A stretch of 64,000 nucleotides of DNA from Pseudomonas hygromyciniae (GCF_016925675.1 NZ_CP070506.1:4462501-4526500), one strand, 5' to 3'; counted from the stretch's first letter, positions 24,623 to 33,703 are shown. Numbers and translations: made by a program. Notes: a model not told the origin generated them from the letters alone.

Positions 24623-25465
24623 TTACCCCTTGACCGCGCCGGCCGTGAGGCCGCGCACGAAATACTTGCCTGCGACCACATAGACCAGCAGGGTCGGCAA
24701 CCCGGCGATCATCGCCGCCGCCATATCAACGTTATATTCCTTGGCCCCGGTGCTGGTGTTGACCAGGTTGTTCAGCGCCACTGTGATGGGCTGCGAATCA
24801 CCGCTGGAGAACACCACGCCAAACAGGAAGTCGTTCCAGATCTGGGTGAACTGCCAGATCAGGCAGACCATGATGATGGGTGTGGACATCGGCAGAATGA
24901 TCCGACGGAAGATGGTGAAAAATCCTGCGCCATCCAAGCGTGCGGCCTTGACCAACGCATCCGGAATGCTCACGTAGTAGTTACGGAAGAACAACGTGGT
25001 GAACGCCAGGCCATAAACCACATGCACAAACACCAGGCCGGTGGTGGTGCTGGCCAGGCCCATTTTGCCGAGGGTGAACGAGGCCGGCAGCAAGACGGTC
25101 TGGAACGGCAGGAAGCAGCCGAACAGCAACAGGCCGAAGAACAACTGCGAACCGCGAAAACGCCACATCGACAGCACGTAGCCGTTCAACGCGCCAATGG
25201 TGGTGGAGATCAGCACCGCCGGGATGGTGATCATGAACGAGTTCCAGAAGTACCCGTTTACCGTGGCCCAGGCCTTGACCCAGCCGATCCCGGTGATCAC
25301 CGTCGGCCAGCTCAGCAGGTTGCCGGTGCTGATGTCTTCCGGGGTCTTGAAGCTGGTCAGCAGCATGACCACCAGCGGCACCAGGTACAGCACCACGGCC
25401 AGGATCAGCACCCCATGGATCGCGATACGACTGAAGCTGATGGAAGGTTTGGCGAGACTAGTCAT
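24623..25465 (-). CDS. gtsC: Glucose ABC transporter permease GtsC
   Basis: The 280-residue MalG-type permease has six hydrophobic spans and the EAA loop AALVKAARLDGAGFFTIFRRIILPMSTP in the expected form (here VKAARLDGAG). The N terminus is short and cytoplasmic. It overlaps gtsB by 8 bases and touches gtsD, so the three are translationally linked. Its assignment to glucose rests on operon context with oprB and zwf. Confidence 0.93.
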   Translation of the reverse strand: MTSLAKPSISFSRIAIHGVLILAVVLYLVPLVVMLLTSFKTPEDISTGNLLSWPTVITGIGWVKAWATVNGYFWNSFMITIPAVLISTTIGALNGYVLSMWRFRGSQLFFGLLLFGCFLPFQTVLLPASFTLGKMGLASTTTGLVFVHVVYGLAFTTLFFRNYYVSIPDALVKAARLDGAGFFTIFRRIILPMSTPIIMVCLIWQFTQIWNDFLFGVVFSSGDSQPITVALNNLVNTSTGAKEYNVDMAAAMIAGLPTLLVYVVAGKYFVRGLTAGAVKG

Positions 25466-26366
25466 GGCGCTTGGTCCTCAGCTCGGAGTACAGGTAAGGC
25501 ACGATGATCGCGAGAATCGCGCCGAGCATCAGGATCGCACTGGCCGAGCCCATGCCCATCTGGCCGCGGCTGAAGGTGAAGGAGTACATGAACATCGCCG
25601 GCAGGTCGGATGAGTAGCCAGGGCCACCGGCGGTCATCGCGGCCACCAGGTCGAAGCTCTTGATCGCGATGTGCGCGAGGATCATCACCGCACTGAAGAA
25701 CACTGGCCGCAGGCTTGGCAGCACCACGCTCCAGTAGATGCGCGGCAGGCTCGCACCGTCGATCTGTGCGGCACGGATGATCGATTGGTCAACGCCACGC
25801 AGGCCGGCGAGGAACATCGCCATGATAAAGCCCGAGGCTTGCCATACCGCCGCGATCACCAGGCAATACACCACACGATCCGGATCGATCAGCCAGTCCA
25901 GGCGAAAGCCTTCCCAGCCCCAGTCACGCAGCAATTTGTCCAGGCCCATGCCGGGGTTGAGCAGCCATTTCCAGGCCGTACCGGTGACGATCATCGAGAG
26001 CGCCATCGGGTACAGGTAAATAGTGCGAATGAAGCCTTCGCGACGGATGCGCTGGTCGAGGAATACCGCCAGCAGCACGCCGATCACCAGGGTGATGCCG
26101 ATAAACATGCCGCCAAACAGCGCCAGGTTTTTGCTCGCCACCCACCAGCGGTCGTTATCGAACAACCGCGCATATTGCGCCAGGCCTACCCACTTGTAGG
26201 TCGGCAGGAACGTCGAGTTGGTGAACGACAGCACGAACGTCCACAGGATGTAGCCATAGAAGCCCACCAGAACGATGAACATGCTTGGGGCCAGCACCAA
26301 CTTGGGGAGCCAGCGCTGCAATGCATCGAACGGCGAGGCCTTGCTGAACACAGCAACAGAACTCAT
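25458..26366 (-). CDS. gtsB: Glucose ABC transporter permease GtsB
   Basis: The 302-residue MalF-type permease has six spans and the EAA loop VDQSIIRAAQIDGASLPRIY. The start was set at MSSVAVFSKASPF, as in homologues; 13 further in-frame codons upstream lack a ribosome-binding site and an atypical sequence results. No strong Shine-Dalgarno is seen before this ATG either, so the exact start is uncertain. A REPIN separates it from gtsA, a common site of differential mRNA stability that would keep the binding protein in excess. Confidence 0.9.
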   Translation of the reverse strand: MSSVAVFSKASPFDALQRWLPKLVLAPSMFIVLVGFYGYILWTFVLSFTNSTFLPTYKWVGLAQYARLFDNDRWWVASKNLALFGGMFIGITLVIGVLLAVFLDQRIRREGFIRTIYLYPMALSMIVTGTAWKWLLNPGMGLDKLLRDWGWEGFRLDWLIDPDRVVYCLVIAAVWQASGFIMAMFLAGLRGVDQSIIRAAQIDGASLPRIYWSVVLPSLRPVFFSAVMILAHIAIKSFDLVAAMTAGGPGYSSDLPAMFMYSFTFSRGQMGMGSASAILMLGAILAIIVPYLYSELRTKRHD

Positions 26367-26425
26367 GGGGAAATCCAGGGCAAGGAGTAAGGGACTAACG
26401 GACAACCTTGTGGGGGCCGGCTTTA

Positions 26426-26513
26426 GGTGGAAGCTGGCTTGCCTGCGAAGAGATCACCTGGGTGTCACTGATACACCGAGGCGCCTGCATCGCGGGCAAG
26501 CCCGCTCCCACAC
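26426..26513. repeat. REPIN, partly degenerate, between gtsA and gtsB
   Basis: The right copy (ATCGCGGGCAAGCCCGCTCC then CAC) is intact, the left copy (GTGGAAGCTGGCTTGCCTGC) is degenerate. The inner GGTGTCACTGATACACC also pairs. It lies inside the gts operon. Confidence 0.8.
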
Positions 26514-26535
26514 TAAAGCCCATTCCCCCTATGGG

Positions 26536-27822
26536 TTACTTGGCAGACTTGATCGCCGCACCCAGCTTCTTGGCGGTGTCGGCCGGGTCGGCTTTCGGGT
26601 CGTTGATGAAGTTGGTCACCACATCAAAGAACGCGCCCTGTACCGCCAGGGTGGTCGCCATGTTGTGCGCCATGCTTGGTTGCAGGCCGCCAGACTTGGC
26701 ATCGACCAGGAAGTCCTTGGCCGCCGTCTGGGCGCAGCTGTCAAAGCCGTACTTGGCCATATCGCCGAGCATGTCGTTGCGCACCGGGATCGAGCCCTTG
26801 TTGATGCTGAAGACCTTCTGGAAGTTCTCGCCCAGCACCACCTTGGCGATGTCTTGCTGCCCGGCCGAGGTGCCGGCATCTTTCTGCTTGAACACGGCCA
26901 GGGAGTCGATGTTGTAGGTGAAGGCCTTGTCGGTGCCCGGGAAGGCTACGCACTCGTAGTCTTTGCCGGCGACTTTGTTGGCGGCCGTCCACTCGCTCTT
27001 GGCCCAGTCACCCATGATCTGCATGCCGGCCTTGCCGTTGATGACCTTGGCGGCTTCCAGGTTCCAGTCCTGGCCCTTGCCATCTGCGTCCATATAGGTC
27101 GCGACTTTCTTCAGTTCAGTCAGCGCCTTGACCATGTCCGGGCCGGTCAGGGCTGCGTTGTCGAGGTCGACCAGGGCTTTCTTGTAGCCATCCACGCCCA
27201 TGACCGAGAGCACTACGGCTTCAAATACTGTGCTGTCCTGCCAAGGCTGGCCACCGTGGGCGAGCGGGATGAAGCCTGCGGCCTTGAGCTTGTCAGCGGC
27301 GGCGTAGAATTCTTCGAGAGTCGTAGGGTTTTTGGTAATGCCGGCTTTCTTGAAGACTTCCGGGTTGATCCACAGCCAGTTGACCCGGTGGATATTCACC
27401 GGCACGGCCACGTAATCGCCTTCGTACTTCACGGTATCGGAGACTTTTTTGTCGAGCAGGCCATCCCACTTCTCGGCCTTGGCCACGTCCTTCAGGACGT
27501 CGGTATCGAGCAGCCCGGTGGATGCCCACTCCTGGATGTCAGGGCCCTTGATCTGGGCAACGCCTGGCGGGTTGCCGGCGACCGCGCGGCTTTTCAGTAC
27601 GGTCATGGCGGTGGCGCCACCGCCACCTGCGACGGCTCCGTCTTTCCAGGTGAAGCCGTCTTTCTCAACTTGGGCCTTCAGGACATCCACCGCCGCCTTT
27701 TCACCGCCCGAGGTCCACCAATGCACGACTTCAACCGTCCCTTTCGAGTCGGCGGCAAATGCACTGAGGGGAAACAACGAGGCAATGGAAACAGCAATGG
27801 CGAGGCGATTAATCGCGTTCAT
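26536..27822 (-). CDS. gtsA: Periplasmic glucose-binding protein GtsA
   Basis: The 428-residue protein begins with a Sec signal peptide ([20 protein letters not shown], cleavage after AFA) and is a cluster B/family 1 sugar-binding protein. [20 protein letters not shown] opens the mature form, followed by [20 protein letters not shown] and the ligand-pocket region [13 protein letters not shown]. It delivers glucose to GtsBC-D. It is first in the operon. The leader carries AACAACAAGAA (Crc/Hfq type), and a 20-bp palindrome lies about 105 bases upstream of the ATG. Confidence 0.94.
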   Translation of the reverse strand: MNAINRLAIAVSIASLFPLSAFAADSKGTVEVVHWWTSGGEKAAVDVLKAQVEKDGFTWKDGAVAGGGGATAMTVLKSRAVAGNPPGVAQIKGPDIQEWASTGLLDTDVLKDVAKAEKWDGLLDKKVSDTVKYEGDYVAVPVNIHRVNWLWINPEVFKKAGITKNPTTLEEFYAAADKLKAAGFIPLAHGGQPWQDSTVFEAVVLSVMGVDGYKKALVDLDNAALTGPDMVKALTELKKVATYMDADGKGQDWNLEAAKVINGKAGMQIMGDWAKSEWTAANKVAGKDYECVAFPGTDKAFTYNIDSLAVFKQKDAGTSAGQQDIAKVVLGENFQKVFSINKGSIPVRNDMLGDMAKYGFDSCAQTAAKDFLVDAKSGGLQPSMAHNMATTLAVQGAFFDVVTNFINDPKADPADTAKKLGAAIKSAK

Positions 27823-27835
27823 CTGACTACCTTTT

Positions 27836-27846
27836 TCTTGTTGTTA
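27836..27846 (-). promoter_or_regulatory. Candidate Crc/Hfq (CA) site before gtsA
   Basis: The leader mRNA reads AACAACAAGAA immediately upstream of the AAAAAGG ribosome-binding region. It matches A-A-n-A-A-n-A-A and overlaps the ribosome entry zone, where Hfq/Crc would block translation. Inferred from motif only. Confidence 0.55.
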
Positions 27847-27904
27847 TGCATGCAAGTCTGGAGCTTGCGCTGCATAGGATTCTAAACAGGGATTTTTCCC
27901 AGGC

Positions 27905-27945
27905 ACGTAACAAAGGGACGGGCAAATGTCACCACTTGGTGACAT
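27905..27945 (-). promoter_or_regulatory. Candidate operator/activator site of gtsA
   Basis: ATGTCAC-N6-GTGACAT (27926-27945) is a perfect palindrome followed, in the gtsA direction, by TCCCTTTGTTACGTG. The same arrangement stands upstream of the next gene. The palindrome overlaps the stop codon of the AGE-family gene. It probably binds the regulator of glucose uptake; whether this is GltR or another protein cannot be told from sequence. Confidence 0.65.
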
Positions 27946-29188
27946 AAGCGCCCGCCGCCAACGCACTGGCCATGCTTGGGGATAAGGGCAGGCCCGGCAG
28001 CAATACCGCTTGCCAGGCATGGTACAGGTCCGGCTTGCCGCCCCAGATCTTGCTGGCGGGCTGGTTTAGCGGGTCGAGTTCGTGATGCCAACTGCCCTGG
28101 ATCCGGTCGATCAGGTGGGTTTCACAAAACTCCCAGAAACGCCGGTACCAGGTTTCGTAATGCCACTCCCCCGTGCGCTTGAGCAGGGCCTGGGCCGCCG
28201 CGCTGGCTTCGGCGTGGGTCCAATGCAGACGCTCGCGCACCACCGGACGAAAGTGCCAATCCAGGGTGTAAACCAGGCCCGGAGCACCGTCCGCCGACCA
28301 GCCATATTCGCAGGCACTGGCGAACAAGCCCTTGGCATCCTCCAGCAACCACTGCGGCGTGACGAGCCCTGCCTGCTGGCGTGCGGCTTCGAGGTGCAGC
28401 ACCAGGCGCGCCCATTCGAAGCCGTGGCCGGGGGTGATGCCGTAGGGACGGAAGCCGTCGGCCGGGTTGTTCTCGTTGTAACGATGCAGGGGTTGCCAAT
28501 AGCGGTCGAAATGTTCGATCACCATAAATTCGTTGGCGCTGGCGTGCTGATGGATCACCCGCTCGACAATGCGCAACGCCCGCCCCAGCCATCGGCTGTC
28601 GCCGGTGACATCAGCCAGGGCCAGGAACGCTTCGGTGGCGTGCATATTACTGTTGGCACCGCGATAGGCTTCCACGCCGCTCCAGTCCTGGGCGAACGAT
28701 TCGAGCATCGCGCCCTCCTCCTCGCACCAAAAATGCTGGTCGATGCTTTGGATGGCATCCGCCAGTAGGGCTTGTGCCCCAGGGGCACCCGCCACTACCG
28801 CAGAGCTGGCGGCCAGGGCGACAAAAGCATGCAGATAGGCGGCCTTGCCAGTGTTGCCATCACGTGCGCCGGCGACGGCAAACCAGCCGCCATGTTCGGC
28901 ATCGCGCAACGGGCCACTGAGACTGGCGACACCGTGTTCCACCAACTGCGCATACCCTGGCAGGCCCTGGGCGTGGGCCATGGCAAAGCTGTGGGTCATA
29001 CGGGCGGTGTTCATGGTTTCGGCGCAGGCGTCGGCAGGCAGGCGGCCCTGGACGTCGAGGTTGCCGAAGCCTTCAGGCAGCCGGGAAGCCTTGGCAAACG
29101 CCAGCAGACGCCGGCCCTCGGCGGCAAGCCAGGCGTGATGGGCAGGTGCGTTCAGCCAACTGCTGGCAGGCAGTGGTTGGATGGTCAT
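27929..29188 (-). CDS. AGE-family sugar isomerase/epimerase
   Basis: The 419-residue protein has the (alpha/alpha)6-barrel of the N-acylglucosamine 2-epimerase family, which includes mannose and sulfoquinovose/aldose-ketose isomerases. Recognisable parts are ARMTHSFAMAHAQGLPGY, YRGANSNMHATEAFLALADV, GITPGHGFEWARLVLHLEAA and SKIWGGKPDLYHAWQA, with the conserved His and Arg residues of the central pocket. An isomerase for mannose or a similar aldose fits a place next to the glucose uptake genes. It ends 106 bases before gtsA and shares its upstream control block. AAAAACAAAAA precedes its ribosome-binding site. Confidence 0.85.
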   Translation of the reverse strand: MTIQPLPASSWLNAPAHHAWLAAEGRRLLAFAKASRLPEGFGNLDVQGRLPADACAETMNTARMTHSFAMAHAQGLPGYAQLVEHGVASLSGPLRDAEHGGWFAVAGARDGNTGKAAYLHAFVALAASSAVVAGAPGAQALLADAIQSIDQHFWCEEEGAMLESFAQDWSGVEAYRGANSNMHATEAFLALADVTGDSRWLGRALRIVERVIHQHASANEFMVIEHFDRYWQPLHRYNENNPADGFRPYGITPGHGFEWARLVLHLEAARQQAGLVTPQWLLEDAKGLFASACEYGWSADGAPGLVYTLDWHFRPVVRERLHWTHAEASAAAQALLKRTGEWHYETWYRRFWEFCETHLIDRIQGSWHHELDPLNQPASKIWGGKPDLYHAWQAVLLPGLPLSPSMASALAAGAYVTKW

Positions 29189-29246
29189 GGGTGGCCCTTT
29201 TTGTTTTTGTGGGATGACCGCAGTCTAAACAAGGGCCAAGAAGGGA

Positions 29247-29288
29247 CATGTAACGAAAGGGATGGGGAATGTCACTGAACAGTGACAT
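29247..29288 (-). promoter_or_regulatory. Candidate operator/activator site of the AGE-family gene
   Basis: ATGTCAC-N6-GTGACAT (29269-29288) followed by TCCCTTTCGTTACATG is a near copy of the block upstream of gtsA. In both places GTTTAGA(A/C)T follows about 15 bases after GTTAC(A/G)TG, at the spacing of a -10 region. Confidence 0.65.
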
Positions 29289-29292
29289 TGGT

Positions 29293-29318
29293 GTAGGAGC
29301 CGGCTTGCCGGCTCCTAC
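29293..29318. repeat. Single REP-type hairpin
   Basis: GTAGGAGCCGGC-TT-GCCGGCTCCTAC is a perfect 12-bp-arm palindrome, lying between the operator and the end of the coiled-coil gene. Confidence 0.85.
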
Positions 29319-29332
29319 CCTATACAGTGGGG

Positions 29333-30175
29333 TTACTGGCCCAGGGGCGTGACCCTGGCCGGTGCACTGACTTCCCGTTGCAGGTTTTGCATCTGGGTCT
29401 GCAAGGTCGTGATGTTGCGGGTAGTCTGGATGCGGAACACGTCGAACTCCTTATTCGACGGCCCTTCAGTAGCGGCACGGTTATCCAGTTCGCTCTTGAT
29501 CACCAACAGGTCCTGTTCCAGGCGTGCAATGGCCGTGGCCGGATTGCCCTGCTTCTTCAAGGCTGCCACATCCGTGCTCAGCTCCTTGACTTCAGCATTC
29601 AACTTGACGGCTTCGGCCTGCGCAGCCTTGAGGGTCGTCAGTTCCGTTGCAAGGGTTTGCACCTGGGCCTGCAACTGGGTATTGGCGCTGGTCAGCTCCG
29701 TGGTGCTGGCACTCATTTGCGCCAGGCGCTTGTCCAGGTCGGTGGCCTGGCCCGCCACACCCAACTGCTGCTTGCCCTGCTCCAGCAATTGGCTTTCCAA
29801 CTGTTTGATCTGCAGCTTGAGCGCTTCACTGCCGGTATTGACGTTGGCCTCACTGGCCACCACTTTGCCGGAAATATCCTGCAAACGGCCGGCGGCCTCC
29901 TCGCTGATACGCGCAAAACTCTCCTGGGTCGCCACCAGTTGCTGCCCCATCAGGGAAATCTGCTGGAAACTCCACCACGCCAAGCCCACAAAAGCGAACA
30001 GCAGCGCGCCAACCAAGGCCCACAACGGCCCGGTGCTGGCGCTCTTGACCTTGACCACCGGCGCCGGGCGCGAGCGCATGGACGTGGCAGCGGTCGGCAC
30101 AAAATCATCGTCGTCGCCAATGTCGGCGCGCAGGCTCGGCACATTGTCGAAGTCGTCTTTAGTATCGTTACGCAT
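29333..30175 (-). CDS. Single-span membrane protein with long coiled coil
   Basis: The 280-residue protein has an acidic, probably disordered N terminus (with DDDDF) and one membrane span (about residues 50-70: LWALVGALLFAFVGLAWWSF). A long heptad-repeat region rich in Leu, Gln, Ala and Thr runs from about residue 75 to 250. This is the layout of an inner-membrane protein with a periplasmic coiled coil. No catalytic domain is seen. I know no function; it is probably conserved in pseudomonads. It lies upstream of the AGE gene behind a REP hairpin, so it need not belong to the sugar cluster. Confidence 0.75.
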   Translation of the reverse strand: MRNDTKDDFDNVPSLRADIGDDDDFVPTAATSMRSRPAPVVKVKSASTGPLWALVGALLFAFVGLAWWSFQQISLMGQQLVATQESFARISEEAAGRLQDISGKVVASEANVNTGSEALKLQIKQLESQLLEQGKQQLGVAGQATDLDKRLAQMSASTTELTSANTQLQAQVQTLATELTTLKAAQAEAVKLNAEVKELSTDVAALKKQGNPATAIARLEQDLLVIKSELDNRAATEGPSNKEFDVFRIQTTRNITTLQTQMQNLQREVSAPARVTPLGQ

Positions 30176-30287
30176 GAATCAACCTTGAAATAGCCACATA
30201 AAAAAACAGAGCGGCGGGAGTATAAACCCCTGGCCCGTCGCCTTGGTCGAGCGACAACCGAAAAATCGCTTCCCGCTATTGCCGACC

Positions 30288-31286
30288 CTAGCTGGAGCCC
30301 GGCTCCTGGACTTTCCACCAATGGCAGAACTCATCGAGGGCCGTCCACAGGCTGACCTTGGGCTGGTAGTCGAGATAATGCTGCGCACGGCTGATATCGA
30401 GGCTGAAATCCTTGTTCATCACTTGCATCCCCAGGCGTGACAGGGAAGGTTCCGGACGCCCCGGCCACATCGCGCAAAAGGCCTCGTTGAGCGCCGCGAT
30501 ACTGTAGGACAAGCCGTAGGAGCGGTAACGGGTGACCTGGGGCATTTCCATCTGGCGCATCACATAGTTGACCACGTCCCATACCGGCACCGGCGCGCCA
30601 TTACTGATGTTATAGGCCTTGCCCAGCGCCGAGCCGGTGGCCAGCAGGCTGCTGAGCAGGGCCTCGTTGAGGTTGTGCACGCTGGTGAAGTCGACCTTGT
30701 TCAGGCCATCGCCAACGATGGCGAGACGGTTCTTGCGCTGCATGTTCAACAGGCGCGGGAAGATGCTCATATCGCCGGCACCCGTGACAAAGCGCGGGCG
30801 CAGGGCCAGCACTTCGAGGCCGAATTCCTGGGCACCAAAGACTTTTTGCTCGGCCAGGTACTTGGTCGCCGCATAGGGATGCTTGAAGCGCTTGGGCACT
30901 TGCTCTTCGGTCAGTCCCAGGTGATCGCGGCCATCGAAATAGATCGAGGGCGACGACAGGTGCACCAGGCGCCCGACCCGTTGTTTCAGGCAGGCTTCAA
31001 CCACGTTTTCGGTGACCTGCACATTGCCCTGATAGAAGTCCTGGTAACGCCCCCACAGCCCTACGGCGCCGGCGCAATGAACCACGGCTTCGACGTCGCG
31101 GCACAGGTCGCGCACCAGGTCCGGATCATTCAGATCACCCTGGATAAACTCGGCGCCGCGCCGTACCAGGTGCTCGACACCCTCGGCGCGCCGCCCGTTG
31201 ACCCGCACGTCCAGGCCCTGCTCCAGGGCGAAACGCGCAAAGCGCCCGCCAATGAAGCCGCTTGCGCCGGTGACCAGAATTTTCAT
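30288..31286 (-). CDS. NAD(P)-dependent epimerase/dehydratase-like oxidoreductase
   Basis: The 332-residue protein is an extended short-chain dehydrogenase. It has the cofactor motif VTGASGFIGGRFARF near the N terminus, VVHCAGAVGLWG, the catalytic LVHLSSPSIYF and HPYAATKYLAE (Tyr-x-x-x-Lys as YAATK). The sterol-dehydrogenase-like downstream region has LRPRFVTGAGD. It resembles the 3-beta-hydroxysteroid dehydrogenase/epimerase branch; the substrate is unknown. It lies between argP and the coiled-coil gene on the same strand. Confidence 0.85.
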   Translation of the reverse strand: MKILVTGASGFIGGRFARFALEQGLDVRVNGRRAEGVEHLVRRGAEFIQGDLNDPDLVRDLCRDVEAVVHCAGAVGLWGRYQDFYQGNVQVTENVVEACLKQRVGRLVHLSSPSIYFDGRDHLGLTEEQVPKRFKHPYAATKYLAEQKVFGAQEFGLEVLALRPRFVTGAGDMSIFPRLLNMQRKNRLAIVGDGLNKVDFTSVHNLNEALLSSLLATGSALGKAYNISNGAPVPVWDVVNYVMRQMEMPQVTRYRSYGLSYSIAALNEAFCAMWPGRPEPSLSRLGMQVMNKDFSLDISRAQHYLDYQPKVSLWTALDEFCHWWKVQEPGSS

Positions 31287-31338
31287 GTGTTACCCCGTGT
31301 TCTTTCATTTTTCATCGCAGTTGCGTTGACGCCGACGG

Positions 31339-32233
31339 TCACTCCAACGGCACCAGCAATTGGCCGGTAGCCCGTGCCAGATGCTCGGTCAACAGACCGA
31401 GCAATTGCCCACCACTGCGCCAATGATGCCAGTACAGCGGCACATCGATGGGTTTATCTGGCAATAACTCCACCAGCACGCCCTTTTGCAATTGATCACG
31501 CACCTGCAACTCCGGCACCAATCCCCAACCCAGGCCGGCCTCGGTCAGGCGGATAAAACCTTCGGAGGACGGGCATAAATGGTGTTCGAAACCGCCGTCC
31601 ACGCCCAGCGACGCCAGGTAGCGATGTTGCAAAAAGTCATCCGGGCCAAATACCAGCGCCGGAGTACGCGCCAACTGATCGGCCCGTACCCCGCCGGGAA
31701 AGTGCCGGACAATAAACGCCGGGCTCGCCAATGCCCGATAGCGCATGGCCCCCAGCAACAGGCTACGCGCACCGGCCACCGGGCGTTCGCTGGCGCAGAC
31801 GCAGGCCGCCACCTCGCCGGCGCGCATGCGCTTGAGGCCGACGGTCTGGTCTTCCACCACCAGGTCGAGCAGCAAATGCTGCTCGGCGCAAAAATCCCCC
31901 TACGGCCTGCGCCCACCATGTCGCCAGGCTGTCGGCGTTGATGGCGATGCGCAGCCGCTCGGGCATGCCTTCTTCATCCAACGCCGGCACCTGGCTTTGC
32001 AGGTCGCGCTCCAGCAAGCGCACCTGCTGCACATGGTTGAGCAGGCGCCGGCCGATCTCCGTGGGGGTCGGCGGAGTCGCGCGTACCAGCACCGGCTGGC
32101 CGATGCGGGCTTCGAGCAATTTGATGCGCTGGGAAATGGCCGATTGCGACACACCAAGCACCTGGGCCCCGCGCTCGAAACCGGCCTGTTCCACCACTGC
32201 CGCCAGGGCCGATAGCAATTTATAGTCAAACAT
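31339..32233 (-). pseudogene. argP: LysR-type regulator ArgP, broken by a one-base frameshift
   Basis: Two frames together give the complete ArgP family protein. The first (from 32233) has the HTH (FERGAQVLGVSQSAISQRIK) and reads to ATWWAQAVG. The second continues with LLLDLVVEDQTVGLKRMRAG and the effector domain up to LLVPLE. The switch occurs at the run of five C at 31896-31900; with four C the reading DFCAEQH joins the two parts smoothly. ArgP normally activates the divergent exporter gene argO in response to Lys/Arg. The break may be a true mutation, a phase-variable tract or an assembly error. Confidence 0.8.
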
Positions 32234-32328
32234 CAGTTTTCCTAATGAGCGATCAGCAATATTTGTTTTTCTTATACCGCCTCAACGCCGACAATCGCCA
32301 GCATTGATTAACAAGCAGAGTGAATCGT

Positions 32329-32928
32329 ATGTGGCAGAGTTATGTGAACGGCCTGCTGGTCGCCTTGGGGCTGATCATGGCCATCGGCACGCAAAACGCG
32401 TTTGTCCTGGCCCAGAGCCTGCGTCGCGAGCATCACTTGCCCGTGGCGGCCTTGTGCGTGGTGTGCGATGCATTGCTGGTGGCTGCCGGGGTGTTTGGCC
32501 TGGCGACAGTGCTGGCGCATAACCCTCTGTTGCTGGCGATTGCGCGCTGGGGCGGCGCGGCATTCCTGTTGTGGTATGGCGCCCTGGCCTTGCGCCGGGC
32601 CTGTTCCCGTCAAAGCCTGGAGCAAGGTGAGGGGCAAAAGGTGCGCTCGCTGCGTGCGGTGATGCTCAGTGCCTTGGCCGTGACCCTGCTCAACCCCCAC
32701 GTCTATCTGGACACGGTTTTGCTGATCGGCTCCCTGGGCGCTCAGCAGACCGAGCCAGGCGCTTATGTCGCAGGTGCCGCCAGCGCCTCGTTCCTGTGGT
32801 TCACCGCCCTGGCCCTCGGCGCGGCGTGGCTGGCCCCGTGGCTGGCGCGCCCGGCGACCTGGCGCCTACTGGACCTGCTGGTAGCAGTGATGATGTTCAG
32901 CGTGGCCTATCAACTGATCAGCAACTGA
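32329..32928 (+). CDS. argO: LysE/ArgO-family amino acid exporter
   Basis: The 199-residue inner-membrane protein has six hydrophobic segments and the LysE hallmarks: LGLIMAIGTQNAFVLAQSL near the N terminus and ALAVTLLNPHVYLDTVLLIG in the middle. It exports L-arginine/L-lysine and analogues. An ATG start at 32329 with CAGAG upstream is preferred to an in-frame GTG three codons earlier. The gene is divergent from argP with an 85-bp gap, the usual regulator-target pair, so its induction is probably impaired if the argP frameshift is real. Confidence 0.88.
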   Translation: MWQSYVNGLLVALGLIMAIGTQNAFVLAQSLRREHHLPVAALCVVCDALLVAAGVFGLATVLAHNPLLLAIARWGGAAFLLWYGALALRRACSRQSLEQGEGQKVRSLRAVMLSALAVTLLNPHVYLDTVLLIGSLGAQQTEPGAYVAGAASASFLWFTALALGAAWLAPWLARPATWRLLDLLVAVMMFSVAYQLISN

Positions 32929-33106
32929 GCAATATTCCAAAACGCTCTGGAACCTCTATCCCACACAGTTGTTGCGTGGTTTTGCCGCACCCCCGGTGCT
33001 ATGATCCAGCCCCTGCGCCGCAAAGAGTACAAACTCCCCGGCGCTTGTTTGGCCGCCCGTGATCGGCCTTGCGCTCACCGCAACTGACCTGATTAGGAGA
33101 ATTATC

Positions 33107-33703
33107 ATGGCTTTCGAATTGCCGCCGCTGCCGTACGCACACGATGCCCTGCAGCCGCACATCTCCAAGGAAACCCTGGAGTATCACCACGACAAGCACC
33201 ACAACACCTATGTCGTGAACCTGAACAACCTGGTGCCAGGCACCGAGTTCGAAGGCAAGACCCTGGAAGAGATCGTCAAGTCCTCTTCGGGTGGCATCTT
33301 CAACAACGCCGCCCAGGTCTGGAACCACACTTTCTACTGGAACTGCCTGGCGCCAAACGCTGGCGGTCAGCCGACTGGCGCCCTGGCTGAAGCCATCAAC
33401 GCGGCGTTCGGTTCGTTCGACAAGTTCAAGGAAGAGTTCACCAAGACTTCCGTCGGCACCTTCGGTTCCGGTTGGGGCTGGCTGGTGAAAAAGGCTGACG
33501 GTTCCCTGGCACTGGCCAGCACCATCGGCGCCGGCAACCCGCTGACCAGCGGCGACACCCCGCTGCTGACCTGCGACGTCTGGGAACACGCCTACTACAT
33601 CGACTACCGCAACGTGCGTCCAAAGTATGTGGAAGCGTTCTGGAACCTGGTCAACTGGAAGTTCGTTGCCGAGCAGTTCGAAGGCAAGACCTTCACTGCA
33701 TAA
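33107..33703 (+). CDS. sodB: Superoxide dismutase [Fe]
   Basis: The 198-residue cytoplasmic enzyme disproportionates superoxide. The metal ligands are His27 (YHHDKHH), His74 (WNHTFYW), Asp157 and His161 (DVWEHAYY). [13 protein letters not shown] with Gln in the first helical pair and the FGSGWGWLV stretch point to the iron rather than manganese type. AGGAGAATTATC precedes the ATG, which excludes the longer upstream frame. A strong terminator follows, so the gene is monocistronic. TATGAT at 33000-33005 may be its -10 hexamer. Confidence 0.96.
   Translation: MAFELPPLPYAHDALQPHISKETLEYHHDKHHNTYVVNLNNLVPGTEFEGKTLEEIVKSSSGGIFNNAAQVWNHTFYWNCLAPNAGGQPTGALAEAINAAFGSFDKFKEEFTKTSVGTFGSGWGWLVKKADGSLALASTIGAGNPLTSGDTPLLTCDVWEHAYYIDYRNVRPKYVEAFWNLVNWKFVAEQFEGKTFTA

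Noticed and set aside
26275..27885. A 536-codon plus-strand frame opposite gtsA
   Set aside because: Runs through a REPIN and the complement of gtsA; no start signals.
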